Shown: piece by piece, positions 36,953 to 48,016 of the stretch
How the letters are laid out: each line of letters opens with the position of its first letter
How positions within the stretch are numbered: the first letter of the stretch is position 1
Assembly (NCBI RefSeq): GCF_024347375.1
Contig: NZ_AP025470.1
Span: 2,604,001 to 2,668,000, forward strand
DNA length: 64,000 bases
Direction: 5' to 3'
DNA from: Vibrio coralliirubri
Lineage (GTDB): Bacteria > Pseudomonadota > Gammaproteobacteria > Enterobacterales > Vibrionaceae
Position numbers and translations under genes: made by a program
Notes under the pieces: generated by a model
What the model was told of the DNA's origin: nothing
The model's database searches: none
What the model saw: the letters and a program-made list of their open reading frames with translations, nothing else

Positions 36953-36984
36953 AAGCGGGTCACCTAAGTGACCCGCTTCGTTAT
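36953..36984. terminator. Terminator of ppiD
   Basis: AAGCGGGTCAC / GTGACCCGCTT 11-bp stem with CTAA loop; minus strand continues TATTTTTATC. It also lies behind the comEA-like promoter region. Confidence 0.88.
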
Positions 36985-37103
36985 ACATCTTATTTTCATC
37001 AGCTTGTTTGTTGGCTCACAAATCTGAATTGGAGCTTAACAATCACATGTTGATTCTCAGTAGTCAACTCTAACTTGAGCTTGCTACTGAGGGAATCAAA
37101 CGC

Positions 37104-38969
37104 TTACTGACCTTGACCCACTACGTAGTATTCAACGTCTGCGTTTTTACGAAGTACGTTTAGTACGTTAGTCAGATCTTGTTGATTACCAACTCGCTCC
37201 AACTGTGCACCAATTTGAGTGCTGTAAGCTGGGTTGATTTCAGCAGTCACTTTAGAAAGCTCAACAACAACAATGTTACCGTCTTGGTCTTTAGATTGAC
37301 CAAACACAGCTTGGCCTGCTTCTGGTTTCGCTAGAGCGAATACAGATGCCGCTAATGGCGAGTTACGGTCAATCGTCTCAAGTTCAGTGAACTCAAGGTT
37401 GTTGTCCGCTAGTACTGCTTCATTGCCTTGCTCAAGTTCGTTCACTAGAGAAACACCTAGCTCAACCGCTTGTTGCTCTGCTTGTACAGCAGACAATGCA
37501 GCGACAACTTGATCTTTCACTTCAGCTAGAGGAAGAACTGTCTCATCACGAGTCTCTTCTACACGAACAACAATTACGTGCTCAGGCGCAACTTCGATAA
37601 CTTCTGAGTTTAGACCGTCTTCTTTCACTTCAGGGCTCAAGATAGCTTGCATAACTGCAGGCGTCATTAGAACTTCTGGAGCGTCAACTTGAGAGATAAA
37701 ATCTGTCGTTGTGATCTTAGCGTTGATGGCTTCTGCAGAGTCATCTAGAGAATCTGGGAATTCAAACGCTACTTTTTCTAGCTCAGTTTGTTGCTCGTAG
37801 AATTGATCAACTGCGTGTTGGTCTAGAAGCTCTGTCTTAATCTCTGCCGCTACTTCAGTGTAAGGCTGAGCTTGAGACGCTTTTAGTTCGTCTAGCTTGA
37901 TGATGTGGTAGCCGAAATCAGATTTAACTAGGCCAGTCGTATCACCAATATTCTCAAGAGCGAAAGCCGCGTCTTCGAATGCTGGGTCCATAACATCGCG
38001 TTCAATCCAACCTAGGTCACCGCCAACGTCTGCACTACCGAAGTCGTCAGATTTCTCTTCCGCTAGCGTAGCAAAATCAGCGCCTGCATTTAGCTCGTCT
38101 AGGATTGACTGAGCTTTCGCTTCGTCGTCGCCTTGAACTAGGATGTGGCTAACTTTACGTTGCTCTTCAGTTGAGTACTTGTCTAGGTGCTCTTGGTAGT
38201 ATTTCTGTGCTTCTTCATCGCTTACTTCAAGCTGAGACTTAAGCGCTTCAGCAGAAAGCTCAATGTAAGATACCTTAGCTTGCTCTGGACGAGTGTAAGC
38301 TACTGGGTTCTCTTGGTAGTACTGTTCGATTTGTTCGTCAGTTAACTCGATGCCTTTTGCAAGGTCAGCAACAGACAGTGTCACTGTGCGAATATCACGA
38401 GTTTGTGCGATAAGCTTGCTCTGAGTATCGATTTCGCCCTGAAGAACGAATTCACTGCCTTGAAGTGCAGTCACAAGCTGGTTGCGCATTAGGTCACGAC
38501 GCATGTATTCAGCGAAGCTCTCTGCGCTGAAACCTGCACGACGCAGTGCTGCTTGGTAAACTTCTTGGTCGAATTGACCAGCCGTTTGGAACTGAGGCAT
38601 TTCTAGAATCATGGTACGGATTTGAGAATCACTGATTCGTAGGCCTAGAGACTCAGCTTGTTGCTCAAGCAGTACATCATTGATCATGCGATCCAGTACT
38701 GATTTACGGAAAGACTCTACGTAAGCAGGGTCTGCAAGCATTTGCGCGAAGTAATCGCCAAGTTGAGACTGCATACGGTTACGTTCGTTTTGGTAAGCCT
38801 GCTCGAACTCACCACGAGCAATTTCTGTGTTGCCAACTTTAGCTGCTGCGTTGTTACCGCCACCGGTGATGTAGCTGCCTACACCTGCGAATACGAATGA
38901 CAGGATAATCAACCCAAGGATAATTTTTACCGCGATGCTATTCACGCCTTCGCGTAATCGATCCATCAT
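37104..38969 (-). CDS. ppiD: Periplasmic folding chaperone PpiD
   Basis: Membrane-anchored periplasmic chaperone that assists proteins leaving SecYEG. 621 residues: a single anchor near residues 16-34 (IILGLIILSFVFAGVGSYI), an N-terminal SurA-like chaperone region (YQNERNRMQSQLGDYF), one parvulin domain at about 265-360 (RKVSHILVQGDDEAKAQSIL to GYHIIKLDE), and a long C-terminal SurA-like part. The parvulin domain of E. coli PpiD is inactive. Downstream of hupB as in E. coli. Confidence 0.95.
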   Translation of the reverse strand: MMDRLREGVNSIAVKIILGLIILSFVFAGVGSYITGGGNNAAAKVGNTEIARGEFEQAYQNERNRMQSQLGDYFAQMLADPAYVESFRKSVLDRMINDVLLEQQAESLGLRISDSQIRTMILEMPQFQTAGQFDQEVYQAALRRAGFSAESFAEYMRRDLMRNQLVTALQGSEFVLQGEIDTQSKLIAQTRDIRTVTLSVADLAKGIELTDEQIEQYYQENPVAYTRPEQAKVSYIELSAEALKSQLEVSDEEAQKYYQEHLDKYSTEEQRKVSHILVQGDDEAKAQSILDELNAGADFATLAEEKSDDFGSADVGGDLGWIERDVMDPAFEDAAFALENIGDTTGLVKSDFGYHIIKLDELKASQAQPYTEVAAEIKTELLDQHAVDQFYEQQTELEKVAFEFPDSLDDSAEAINAKITTTDFISQVDAPEVLMTPAVMQAILSPEVKEDGLNSEVIEVAPEHVIVVRVEETRDETVLPLAEVKDQVVAALSAVQAEQQAVELGVSLVNELEQGNEAVLADNNLEFTELETIDRNSPLAASVFALAKPEAGQAVFGQSKDQDGNIVVVELSKVTAEINPAYSTQIGAQLERVGNQQDLTNVLNVLRKNADVEYYVVGQGQ

Positions 38970-39187
38970 AATTTAAGTGCTCTCCGGATATGAAGCATTG
39001 GCTTCAAAATAAAAATCTATTCACGCGATATTATCAGAAAAAGAAATGCGCATCAGTAGGATGCGCATAATTTAAATAAGTTCAATGTGCTTTGTACACA
39101 TACTGTTTAAGAATGAAACATCATTTTTCAAACAGTAAACGCATTTTACTGCCTTCCCCTCTTAAATGGAGGTTTCAGCAGTGAAAA

Positions 39188-39460
39188 TTAGTTACATGCG
39201 TCTTTAAGTGCTTTACCCGCTTTGAAGCCAGGTACTTTAGCTTCTGCGATTTGGATCTCTTCACCAGTTTTTGGGTTACGACCTGTACGAGCAGCACGAG
39301 TACGAACACTGAAAGTACCAAAGCCAACAAGTGCAACTTGGTCGCCTGATTGTAGCGTTGTGCCAACTGCTTCGATGAATGCGTCTAGAGCGCGGCCAGC
39401 TGAAGCTTTAGAGATGTCTGCGTTTTCTGCGATTGATTCTACTAGTTGTGTTTTATTCAC
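39188..39460 (-). CDS. hupB: DNA-binding protein HU-beta
   Basis: Histone-like nucleoid protein. I use the GTG at 39460, giving a 90-residue product [20 protein letters not shown], the canonical HU length; AGGGG is 7 nt upstream. An ATG seven codons earlier is open but would add a non-HU tail. The DNA-binding arm is [19 protein letters not shown] ([15 protein letters not shown]). Between lon and ppiD as in E. coli. The + strand sequence between 39110 and 39187 holds no gene. Confidence 0.95.
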   Translation of the reverse strand: MNKTQLVESIAENADISKASAGRALDAFIEAVGTTLQSGDQVALVGFGTFSVRTRAARTGRNPKTGEEIQIAEAKVPGFKAGKALKDACN

Positions 39461-39581
39461 TGTTTTTCCCCTATGTGTCATCTGTGACTACTTCTGATGA
39501 CTGTACGTTCCATTTTGGTTTTAATTTAGCCGCAAGCCTTATTGCAAAAGGGCTGCCGCTTTGATCAATAACTTAGCGTCC

Positions 39582-39619
39582 AAAAAAAACGCTGACAAGC
39601 CTTTTCGGGCCTATCAGCG
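39582..39619 (-). terminator. Terminator of lon
   Basis: CGCTGATAGGCC / GGCTTGTCAGCG stem read on the minus strand, followed by T8. Confidence 0.92.
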
Positions 39620-39649
39620 TAATTCTTTACTTATTTTTGCTATGCATCA

Positions 39650-42001
39650 CTATTTTTTCACGTCAAACTCGACCCCTGACGGATCTCGTTCTAGCGCGAC
39701 TTTGAGTACTTCATCAATCCACTGAACCGGGATCACCTTCAAGTCAGCGATTACGTTGTCTGGAATCTCTTCCAAATCACGCTCATTGTCTTTAGGAATC
39801 AGTACAGTTTTGATGCCGCCACGGTGTGCTGCAAGCAGTTTTTCTTTCAAGCCACCGATAGGTAAAACTTCACCACGAAGGGTAATTTCACCTGTCATAC
39901 CGACCTCAGCTTTAACAGGGTTACCCGTCAAGCTAGACACTAAGGCAGTACACATTGCGATACCCGCACTCGGGCCATCTTTCGGTGTAGCACCTTCTGG
40001 TACGTGAACGTGAATATCGCGCTTTTCGTAGAAATCCGAGTTAATACCCAGTTTTTCTGCACGAGAACGAACCACGGTCATTGCCGCTTGGATCGATTCT
40101 TTCATCACATCGCCAAGTGAACCGGTTTGCGTTAGCTTACCTTTACCCGGCATTGCTTCAGTTTCGATAGTCAGTAGATCACCACCAACTTGAGTCCAAG
40201 CTAAACCAGTCACTTGACCAATACGGTTGCTTTCATCCGCTTTACCGAAGTCATGACGTTGAACGCCTAAGTACTCTTTCAGGTTATCAATGTTAACCGT
40301 TACAGACTTAAGGTCGCTGTCTAGCAAGATGTTCTTCACTGCTTTACGACAGATCTTAGAGATTTCACGCTCTAGGCTACGTACACCCGCTTCACGCGTG
40401 TAGTAACGAATGATGCCGATGATTGCAGAGTCTTCAATCTCAATCTCATGAGGCTTAAGACCGTTGCGTTGAACTTGCTTGTCCAATAGGTGGCTCTTAG
40501 CAATGTTCAGCTTTTCATCTTCTGTGTAACCAGACAGACGAATGACTTCCATACGGTCCAGTAGTGGGCCAGGAATGTCCATCGAGTTAGACGTTGCAAC
40601 GAACATCACATCAGACAGATCGTAATCGACTTCTAGATAGTGATCGTTGAATGCATTGTTTTGCTCAGGGTCTAGAACTTCTAGAAGCGCTGAAGACGGG
40701 TCGCCACGCATATCAGAAGACATCTTATCGATTTCATCTAATAGGAACAGTGGGTTCTTAACGCCAACTTTAGACATCTTCTGGATTAATTTACCCGGAA
40801 GTGAACCGATGTACGTACGACGGTGACCACGAATCTCAGCTTCATCACGAACGCCACCTAGTGCCATACGTGTGTACTTACGACCCGTTGCCGCAGCAAT
40901 CGAACGACCTAGCGAGGTTTTACCTACACCAGGAGGACCTACAAGACAAAGGATTGGACCTTTTAGCTTGTTGATACGATTTTGTACTGCCAAGTACTCA
41001 AGAATACGTTCTTTAACACGCTCCAAGCCGTAGTGATCTTCGTTTAAGATCTCTTCCGCTTTCGCTAAATTCTTTTTAACTTTTGAACGCTTAGCCCAAG
41101 GAACGCCAACCATCCAATCAATGTAGCTACGTACTACTGTTGCTTCAGCAGACATTGGCGACATCATTTTCAGTTTTTGCAGTTCTTGCTCAGTTTTCTC
41201 ACGAGCTTCTTGAGGCATCTTAGAATCTTCGATCTTCTTCTTCAGAGTCTCGAATTCATCAGGTGCGTCGTCCATCTCGCCAAGTTCTTTCTGAATCGCT
41301 TTCATTTGCTCATTCAGGTAGTACTCACGCTGAGATTTTTCCATCTGTTTCTTAACGCGGCCACGGATGCGTTTTTCAACTTGCAGGATGTCAATTTCTG
41401 ACTCCATTTGGCCCATCAAGAATTCCAGACGTTCAGTTACATCTAAGATTTCTAGAACGTGCTGCTTGTCTACCAACTTAAGTGGCATGTGCGCAGCAAT
41501 CGTATCAGCAAGGCGAGCTGCCTCATCAATACCGTTCAGAGACGTTAGAACCTCTGGTGGAATCTTTTTGTTCAGCTTAATAAAGCCTTCGAATTGATTG
41601 ATCGCACTGCGAACAACCACTTCTTGTTCTTTTTCGTCAAGTTCTGAGGTAACAACGTATTCGGCATCCGCTAAGAAGAATTCACTTTCTTTGAATTGGT
41701 GAATTTTTGCACGCTGCTGACCTTCAACAAGTACTTTAACCGTACCATCAGGGAGCTTTAATAACTGAAGAATAGTAGCGACTGTACCTACGTTAAATAG
41801 GTCGTCGATTGAAGGCTCATCAGTGTCCGCTTCTTTCTGCGCTACAAGTAGTACTTGTTTGTTAGCTTCCATTGCCGATTCAAGGCATGTAATCGATTTT
41901 TCACGACCGACAAACAATGGAATAACCATGTGTGGGTAAACCACTACATCACGTAGAGGTAGCACGGGGATTTCGATACGCTCGGAACGTTCCAAGTTCA
42001 T
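39650..42001 (-). CDS. lon: ATP-dependent protease Lon
   Basis: Cytoplasmic ATP-dependent protease that degrades damaged and regulatory proteins. 783 residues: N-terminal substrate domain (VLPLRDVVVYPHMVIPLFVG), AAA+ domain with Walker A GPPGVGKTSL and Walker B LLDEIDK, and C-terminal serine-lysine protease domain with TPKDGPSAGIAM (catalytic Ser) and the lysine in GGLKEKLLAA. Downstream of clpX, with a hairpin between them. Confidence 0.98.
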   Translation of the reverse strand: MNLERSERIEIPVLPLRDVVVYPHMVIPLFVGREKSITCLESAMEANKQVLLVAQKEADTDEPSIDDLFNVGTVATILQLLKLPDGTVKVLVEGQQRAKIHQFKESEFFLADAEYVVTSELDEKEQEVVVRSAINQFEGFIKLNKKIPPEVLTSLNGIDEAARLADTIAAHMPLKLVDKQHVLEILDVTERLEFLMGQMESEIDILQVEKRIRGRVKKQMEKSQREYYLNEQMKAIQKELGEMDDAPDEFETLKKKIEDSKMPQEAREKTEQELQKLKMMSPMSAEATVVRSYIDWMVGVPWAKRSKVKKNLAKAEEILNEDHYGLERVKERILEYLAVQNRINKLKGPILCLVGPPGVGKTSLGRSIAAATGRKYTRMALGGVRDEAEIRGHRRTYIGSLPGKLIQKMSKVGVKNPLFLLDEIDKMSSDMRGDPSSALLEVLDPEQNNAFNDHYLEVDYDLSDVMFVATSNSMDIPGPLLDRMEVIRLSGYTEDEKLNIAKSHLLDKQVQRNGLKPHEIEIEDSAIIGIIRYYTREAGVRSLEREISKICRKAVKNILLDSDLKSVTVNIDNLKEYLGVQRHDFGKADESNRIGQVTGLAWTQVGGDLLTIETEAMPGKGKLTQTGSLGDVMKESIQAAMTVVRSRAEKLGINSDFYEKRDIHVHVPEGATPKDGPSAGIAMCTALVSSLTGNPVKAEVGMTGEITLRGEVLPIGGLKEKLLAAHRGGIKTVLIPKDNERDLEEIPDNVIADLKVIPVQWIDEVLKVALERDPSGVEFDVKK

Positions 42002-42072
42002 ATATTTCTCTCTTCCGCTTTAACTTATAAAGCAGTATATGGGGCTTAAACGACTGGATTCAATGGAAGAAT

Positions 42073-42105
42073 AAAAAAAAGGAGGTAATTGCTTACCTCC
42101 TTTTT
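42073..42105. terminator. Terminator between clpX and lon
   Basis: AAAAAGGAGGTAA / TTACCTCCTTTTT stem with TTGC-type loop, A/T runs on both sides. Confidence 0.92.
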
Positions 42106-42133
42106 CAATTTGAGTGACTTGTCTAAAAAAGAC

Positions 42134-43414
42134 CTACTCTGCAACAGCTGCTTGGTTATCTGAGTTGCTGTAAATCAACAGTGGTTCTGACTCACCATTA
42201 ATTACCGACTCATCAATCACAACCTTGCTTACATCAGTTGAAGATGGCAGTTCGTACATAGTTTCTAGTAGAACACCCTCCAAGATAGAGCGCAGACCAC
42301 GAGCACCTGTTTTACGGTTCATTGCTTTCTTAGCAATTGCGCGTAGGGCGTCTTCACGGAATTCTAACTCTGTATCCTCAAGCTCAAATAATGCTGCGTA
42401 CTGTTTTGTCAGTGCATTCTTTGGCTCACATAGGATTTGGATTAGCGCTTCTTCATCAAGCTCTGTCAGTGTAGTTGTCACAGGTAGACGACCAATGAAT
42501 TCTGGAATCAGACCATATTTCACTAGATCTTCAGGTTCTACTTGAGTGAACAATTCACCGATCGTTTTGGTTTCGTCTTTTGAACGCACTTCTGCGCCAA
42601 AGCCGATACCTGAACCTGTTTCTACACGCTGTTCAATCACTTTATCTAGGCCTGCAAACGCACCACCACAGATAAATAGGATCTTAGACGTGTCCACTTG
42701 CAAGAACTCTTGCTGTGGATGCTTACGACCACCTTGAGGTGGAACTGAAGCAACTGTACCTTCAACAAGTTTTAGTAGAGCTTGCTGTACACCTTCACCA
42801 GACACGTCACGCGTGATTGATGGGTTTTCAGCTTTACGAGAAATCTTGTCGATTTCATCGATGTAAACAATGCCGCGTTCCGCTTTCGCTACGTCGTAAT
42901 CACATTTCTGAAGCAACTTCTGGATGATATTTTCAACATCTTCGCCCACGTAACCTGCTTCGGTTAGTGTTGTTGCGTCTGCCATTGTGAAAGGAACGTC
43001 TAGGAAACGAGCCAATGTTTCAGCCAGTAGTGTTTTACCACTACCAGTAGGACCGATAAGAAGAATGTTACTCTTACCTAGCTCTACGCCTTCAGCTGTC
43101 GTGTCACCATTACGTAAACGCTTGTAGTGGTTATAAACTGCAACTGCTAGCACTTTCTTCGCGTATTCTTGACCGATTACATAGTCGTCAAGATGCTCAC
43201 GAATCTCACGCGGCGTTGGCAGCGATTCCGATTCTTTCTTAGGAAGAACATCTTTAATTTCTTCACGAATAATGTCGTTACAAAGATCGACACATTCATC
43301 ACAAATGTAAACAGAAGGACCTGCGATTAACTTGCGAACTTCGTGTTGGCTTTTGCCACAGAAAGAGCAGTAAAGCAGTTTACCGCTACCACCCTCTTTG
43401 CTTTTATCTGTCAT
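42134..43414 (-). CDS. clpX: ClpXP ATPase subunit ClpX
   Basis: AAA+ unfoldase that feeds substrates to ClpP. 426 residues: N-terminal zinc-binding domain with C16, C19, C38, C41; Walker [13 protein letters not shown]; Walker [11 protein letters not shown]; the RKH-type pore region [10 protein letters not shown]; ClpP-binding IGF loop in [10 protein letters not shown]. It begins 81 bases after clpP and reads in the same direction. Confidence 0.98.
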   Translation of the reverse strand: MTDKSKEGGSGKLLYCSFCGKSQHEVRKLIAGPSVYICDECVDLCNDIIREEIKDVLPKKESESLPTPREIREHLDDYVIGQEYAKKVLAVAVYNHYKRLRNGDTTAEGVELGKSNILLIGPTGSGKTLLAETLARFLDVPFTMADATTLTEAGYVGEDVENIIQKLLQKCDYDVAKAERGIVYIDEIDKISRKAENPSITRDVSGEGVQQALLKLVEGTVASVPPQGGRKHPQQEFLQVDTSKILFICGGAFAGLDKVIEQRVETGSGIGFGAEVRSKDETKTIGELFTQVEPEDLVKYGLIPEFIGRLPVTTTLTELDEEALIQILCEPKNALTKQYAALFELEDTELEFREDALRAIAKKAMNRKTGARGLRSILEGVLLETMYELPSSTDVSKVVIDESVINGESEPLLIYSNSDNQAAVAE

Positions 43415-43495
43415 TCGCTAACCTCTTAGCCTTAACTCTCTATGCTTGAGTGTATATCAATTTGAATCACTTTGCGTTAAACAATTGCCCTGCAA

Positions 43496-44122
43496 TTATT
43501 GACCGCGGTGATTAAGAACTGAATCCACTAAGCCGTATTCTACTGCTTGATCAGCAGACATGAAGTTATCACGATCTGTATCGCGCTCAACAACTTCTAA
43601 AGGCTGACCAGTGTGCTCTGCCAATAGTTTGTTTAGCTTTTGTTTGATCGTTAGGATCTCTTGCGCGTGAATTTGAATATCAGACGCTTGGCCTTGGAAG
43701 CCGCCAAGTGGCTGGTGAATCATTACACGTGAGTTTGGAAGCACGTGACGCTTACCAGGAGTACCACCCGCTAGTAAGAATGCACCCATAGAGCAAGCTT
43801 GACCCATACATACTGTGCTCACGTTTGGCTTGATGAACTGCATTGTGTCGTAGATAGACATGCCTGCTGTTACGCTACCGCCAGGTGAGTTGATGTAAAG
43901 ATAGATATCTTTGTCTGGGTTTTCTGATTCCAAGAAAAGCAGTTGAGCCACGACAAGATTTGCCATGTGGTCTTCCACTTGACCTGTTAAGAAAATGATA
44001 CGTTCTTTTAATAGACGAGAATAAATATCGTAAGAACGTTCACCACGGGAAGTCTGTTCAACCACCATAGGAACTAGTGCGTCCATAATCGATGGCATTG
44101 TGTTTTTTTCTTGGTAGCTCAT
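43496..44122 (-). CDS. clpP: ATP-dependent Clp protease proteolytic subunit
   Basis: Tetradecameric serine protease. 208 residues with the catalytic triad S111 (GQACSMGAF), H136 (MIHQPLGG) and D185 (ERDTDRDNF), numbering as in E. coli with its propeptide. 105 bases separate it from tig and 81 from clpX. Confidence 0.98.
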
Positions 44123-44227
44123 ATTCTTATGTCCCTAAAATAAATGGCCCGAATGATTAAATCATACGGACCATTGTTAGCAGAATTGTTGACCGTACGT
44201 CAACCTTCTACGTCAGATATTACTATA

Positions 44228-45526
44228 TTAAGCAGGTTGCTGATTCATTAGCTCGTTGAAGCTAACTTCTTTATCAGAAACTTGAGCTTTAGCGATGATT
44301 GCATCAATAGCTTGCTCTTCTAGAGCAACATTGCGCATGTTGTTCATCATTTGCTCGTTTTGCTCGTAGTAAGCAATAACTTCTGTTGGATCCTCGTATG
44401 CTGTAGCCATCTCTTCGATGATAGCTTTAACTTTCTCGTCGTCAGCTTTTAGCTCTTCAGTCTTGATTACTTCACCAAGAAGAAGACCTACAACTACGCG
44501 ACGTTTAGCTTGCTCTTCGAACAGCTCACGTGGAAGTTGGTCAGCAGCTTCAGTGTTGCCACCGAAACGTTGAGCAGCTTGTTGACGTAGAACACCGATT
44601 TCTTGATCGATAAGAGCAGAAGGTACGTCGATGTTGTTTTCGTTAACTAGACCGTCGATAGCTTGCTCTTTGATGCGGTTCTTAACAGCTTGCTTAAGCT
44701 CACGCTCCATGTTCTTACGAACTTCAGCTTTAAGACCTTCAACGCCGTCAGCAGCGCCGAACTTAGAAACGAATTCTTCGTTTAGTTCTGGAAGTTCACG
44801 AGCTTCAACTTTGTTCAGCTTGATAGAGAACTTAGCAGCTTTACCTTTTAGGTTTTCAGCGTGGTAATCTTCTGGGAAGTTTACGTCGATTTCGAATTCC
44901 ATACCTGCTGTTTTACCAACGATACCGTCTTCGAAGCCAGGGATCATGCGACCAGCGCCCATCTCTAGTGGGAAGTTCTCAGCTTTGCCGCCTTCGAACT
45001 CTTCACCGTCGATAGAACCAACGAAGTCGATAGTTGCACGAGAACCAGCGTCAGCAGCAGCTTCAACTTCAGTCCAAGTTGCTTGTTGCTTACGTAGAGT
45101 TTCGATCATCTCTTCAACGTCAGCTTCTTTAACTTCTACTGCTGGTTTCTCAACAGTGATGTTTTCTAGACCTTTCAGCTCAACTTCTGGGTAAACTTCA
45201 AAAGTTGCGTTGAATACTAGGTCAGCGCCTTCGTTGTTTTCAACTGGTGCGAAAGTAGGTGCGCCAGCTGGGTTGATTTTCTCTTTAACGATCGCTTCGA
45301 TGAAGTGACGTTGCATTACTTCGCCCATCACGTCTTGACGTACTGCTTTGCCGTACATTTTAGCAACCATCTTCATTGGCACTTTGCCTTTACGGAAACC
45401 ATCGAAACGACGGTTTTTCGCGATGTTGCGTAGTTCAGCTGTAACTGCATCTTCGATGTTAGCAGCAGGAACAGTAATATTAAGACGGCGCTCTAGGCCT
45501 TCTAGCGTTTCAACAGTAACTTGCAT
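44228..45526 (-). CDS. tig: Trigger factor
   Basis: Ribosome-bound chaperone and peptidyl-prolyl isomerase. 432 residues: the N-terminal ribosome-binding signature [14 protein letters not shown] (around residue 40-55), the PPIase domain (about 150-245), and the arm/C-terminal chaperone domain. First of tig-clpP-clpX-lon; each pair has long enough gaps for separate promoters. Confidence 0.97.
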   Translation of the reverse strand: MQVTVETLEGLERRLNITVPAANIEDAVTAELRNIAKNRRFDGFRKGKVPMKMVAKMYGKAVRQDVMGEVMQRHFIEAIVKEKINPAGAPTFAPVENNEGADLVFNATFEVYPEVELKGLENITVEKPAVEVKEADVEEMIETLRKQQATWTEVEAAADAGSRATIDFVGSIDGEEFEGGKAENFPLEMGAGRMIPGFEDGIVGKTAGMEFEIDVNFPEDYHAENLKGKAAKFSIKLNKVEARELPELNEEFVSKFGAADGVEGLKAEVRKNMERELKQAVKNRIKEQAIDGLVNENNIDVPSALIDQEIGVLRQQAAQRFGGNTEAADQLPRELFEEQAKRRVVVGLLLGEVIKTEELKADDEKVKAIIEEMATAYEDPTEVIAYYEQNEQMMNNMRNVALEEQAIDAIIAKAQVSDKEVSFNELMNQQPA

Positions 45527-46166
45527 TATATAAACCTCAAAACTGGCTCAGTAATCTGAGCATATGAGCCGTAACTTAGCTTTAATTCAAAAGCAGACGT
45601 TGTTGGCTGCATCCTTGTGTAGTGCTCTATCCGAACACCTAATTTAAAATCGAGCATTGATGTCTGAATTGATTATTCAACCAAACACCAGACTAATCAG
45701 CGATATCTTCGTTCTTCACACGTCGATTAAAACGCAATAAAGCTTGTTTTCAGAAACAAGAAAGGTATCTCCGATTAGCCTCAGGACAGAAATTTTAGAC
45801 GCGACATTCTAGCGATCTGTTTAATCTCTGTCGAGCCGTTCACCTCTGCATGATGATGAATGCTCTAAATTCGTCCAACTAAGTGATACAAAAACGATCA
45901 AATCATCACTTAGCACAACAGAAATGGGGACAATAGCGACTTTTTCAAGGGAATCGAGGGCTTTTTTTGCTAAAAACCTTAAAAAGAGATCTTGCTCTTG
46001 TTTTACCCCTCAGAGTCGATAACTTTTTCAACAATCCCCGTTACAAACCCTTAACCTACACCCATCTGTTCACTCTCTGCTTTAAGCAAAAACTACCGCT
46101 ATTTACTACCATAAACGAGAGAAGACAGGCTTGATTGTTTACCAAAGAAATTAGCGGAGAGCCTTC
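45527..46166. other. Gene-free gap between divergent tig and dctB
   Basis: 640 bp without an ORF I can support. It must carry the tig and dctB promoters. A small hairpin CTTGTTT / AAACAAG with TCAG loop lies near 45748. No tRNA or recognised small RNA was seen. Confidence 0.5.
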
Positions 46167-47969
46167 ATGTTTCAAGCTTTTAGAATCCCAATACTGTTAA
46201 TGGTCACATACAGTTTACTGATGGTGTTTGGCGGTCATTGGGTGTGGAGCACAAGCCATGAAAGTTTGTTAAATGATCACCAATCTAAGCTAGACCGCTT
46301 TTCGGTTCACATTTCAAGTCAATTGGACAAGTTCGCGCACATACCCGAGCTACTTTCAAAAGACAAAGAGCTGGTCGATGCCCTGCACTCTCCAAGTAAC
46401 TCTGCGCAAATCGAGCTCACTAATCGTTATCTAGAGCACGTAAACTCGGTGATTCAAGCATCCGACACCTACCTACTAGACAGTATCGGCACCACCATTG
46501 CAGCCAGTAACTGGAATCAACCGCATTCTTTTATTCGTCGTAATTTTGCTTTCCGTCCTTACTTTCAAGAAGCGATTATTGGCAATGAAAATCAATATTT
46601 TGCGCTAGGTTCAACCTCAGGAAAGCGAGGCTATTATTATTCTTACCCCGTCTCCTATGCCGCCGAGATTATTGGCGTCATTGTCGTAAAGATGGATTTA
46701 TCGCTAATTGAAGCAAGTTGGAAAGGCAAACAGAGTTTTTTTGTTGCTGACGATAAAGACCAGATCGTATTTATGTCGAGTAACCCTGAATGGCTTTTCA
46801 AAAGCCTTCAGCCGCTAAGCGAAGCACAACACACTCGAATTCAAGAAAGCAGGCAGTATCTCGATACAAAAATAGAAAGCCTGCACTTCTCTGGTGATTT
46901 AGACGGTGCCACCAGTCTTATTGAGTCGCCACACAAACTCGTCCAAGAGCAGTTCTTTAGCTCTTCTCGCTTCCTAGCCGAGCCAAAACTCACCATACGG
47001 GTATTTTCTCCAACCCACTTAGTTTGGTGGGACTTGGTTGCTTACCTTGTGGTTCTGAGCCTTATCTTTGCGATCATTTATCTAACGATGCAGCTAAACC
47101 ACCATCGACAACAAAGACGCGCTCAGATAGACAGGCTGCAATCCGAAGCTAAACAAAAGCTTGAGTTTCAAGTGCTTGAGCGTACATCGGAGTTGCATGT
47201 TGAGATCAAACACCGTATCGAAACCGAGCATGTGCTAAGGCAAACTCAAGACGAGCTCATCCAAGCCGCTAAACTGGCGGTGCTAGGGCAGATGTCAGCG
47301 AGCATCAGTCACGAGTTAAACAACCCGCTTGCCGCGATTCGCAGTTATGCCGACAACGGCCGACTGTTTCTTGCCAAAGAAAAAACCGATCGTGTCGATG
47401 ACAATCTATCTCGAATCTCAGCACTCACTGATCGTATGGCGAAAATCAGCCACCAGCTTCGCTCTTTCGCCAAGAAATCCACTGCAGAAGAGCTACACAC
47501 CTTACAAATACTCCCAGTTTTACATTCATCGAAAGAGCTGATGAAGCCACAACTCAAGAGCGAGCGAGTTAAGGTCAACGAACTCCCTGAAACCTTTGAT
47601 GCTTGCGTGCTCGCCAACGCCATTCAACTAGAACAGGTGATCATTAACCTGCTGACCAACGCGATTCAGGCGATGGAACAACAAGACGACAAACAATTAG
47701 CTATTCTGTTAGAGATTAGAGAGTCCGACCATCAACAAGCCAATACCTTACTGATTCATGTCGATGATAACGGCCCCGGCTTCACCTCCCCTTCGAACGG
47801 GAACTTTTTCGAACCCTTCCATACCACCAAGAAAAACGGACTTGGACTTGGGCTATCGATTTCTCAACAAATAATCAGCGGAATAAATGGCAAGCTCGTT
47901 ACCGGTAGCAGCCCTCAAGGTGGTGCTCGATTCAGCATAGAGTTACCCCTTGTTGAACAAGAACAGTAA
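46167..47969 (+). CDS. dctB: C4-dicarboxylate sensor histidine kinase DctB
   Basis: Membrane sensor kinase of the DctB type. 600 residues: TM1 near residues 8-28, periplasmic double-PAS (dCache) sensor to about 285, TM2 near 290-312, coiled linker (QRRAQIDRLQSEAKQKLEF), HisKA with H382 in ISHELNNPLAAI, then HATPase with NLLTNAIQAM, DDNGPGF and GLGLGLSISQQI. It should sense succinate, fumarate or malate and phosphorylate the DctD encoded 47 nt downstream. The dctPQM operon on the opposite strand supports the specificity. Confidence 0.92.
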   Translation: MFQAFRIPILLMVTYSLLMVFGGHWVWSTSHESLLNDHQSKLDRFSVHISSQLDKFAHIPELLSKDKELVDALHSPSNSAQIELTNRYLEHVNSVIQASDTYLLDSIGTTIAASNWNQPHSFIRRNFAFRPYFQEAIIGNENQYFALGSTSGKRGYYYSYPVSYAAEIIGVIVVKMDLSLIEASWKGKQSFFVADDKDQIVFMSSNPEWLFKSLQPLSEAQHTRIQESRQYLDTKIESLHFSGDLDGATSLIESPHKLVQEQFFSSSRFLAEPKLTIRVFSPTHLVWWDLVAYLVVLSLIFAIIYLTMQLNHHRQQRRAQIDRLQSEAKQKLEFQVLERTSELHVEIKHRIETEHVLRQTQDELIQAAKLAVLGQMSASISHELNNPLAAIRSYADNGRLFLAKEKTDRVDDNLSRISALTDRMAKISHQLRSFAKKSTAEELHTLQILPVLHSSKELMKPQLKSERVKVNELPETFDACVLANAIQLEQVIINLLTNAIQAMEQQDDKQLAILLEIRESDHQQANTLLIHVDDNGPGFTSPSNGNFFEPFHTTKKNGLGLGLSISQQIISGINGKLVTGSSPQGGARFSIELPLVEQEQ

Positions 47970-48016
47970 GCAAAAACTCAGCAATAACCAGAATAAAAAG
48001 AAATAAAGGAATCACT

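Noticed and set aside
39175..39366. 63-codon minus-strand ORF in another frame of hupB
   Set aside because: Shadow of hupB, which has canonical HU sequence and length.
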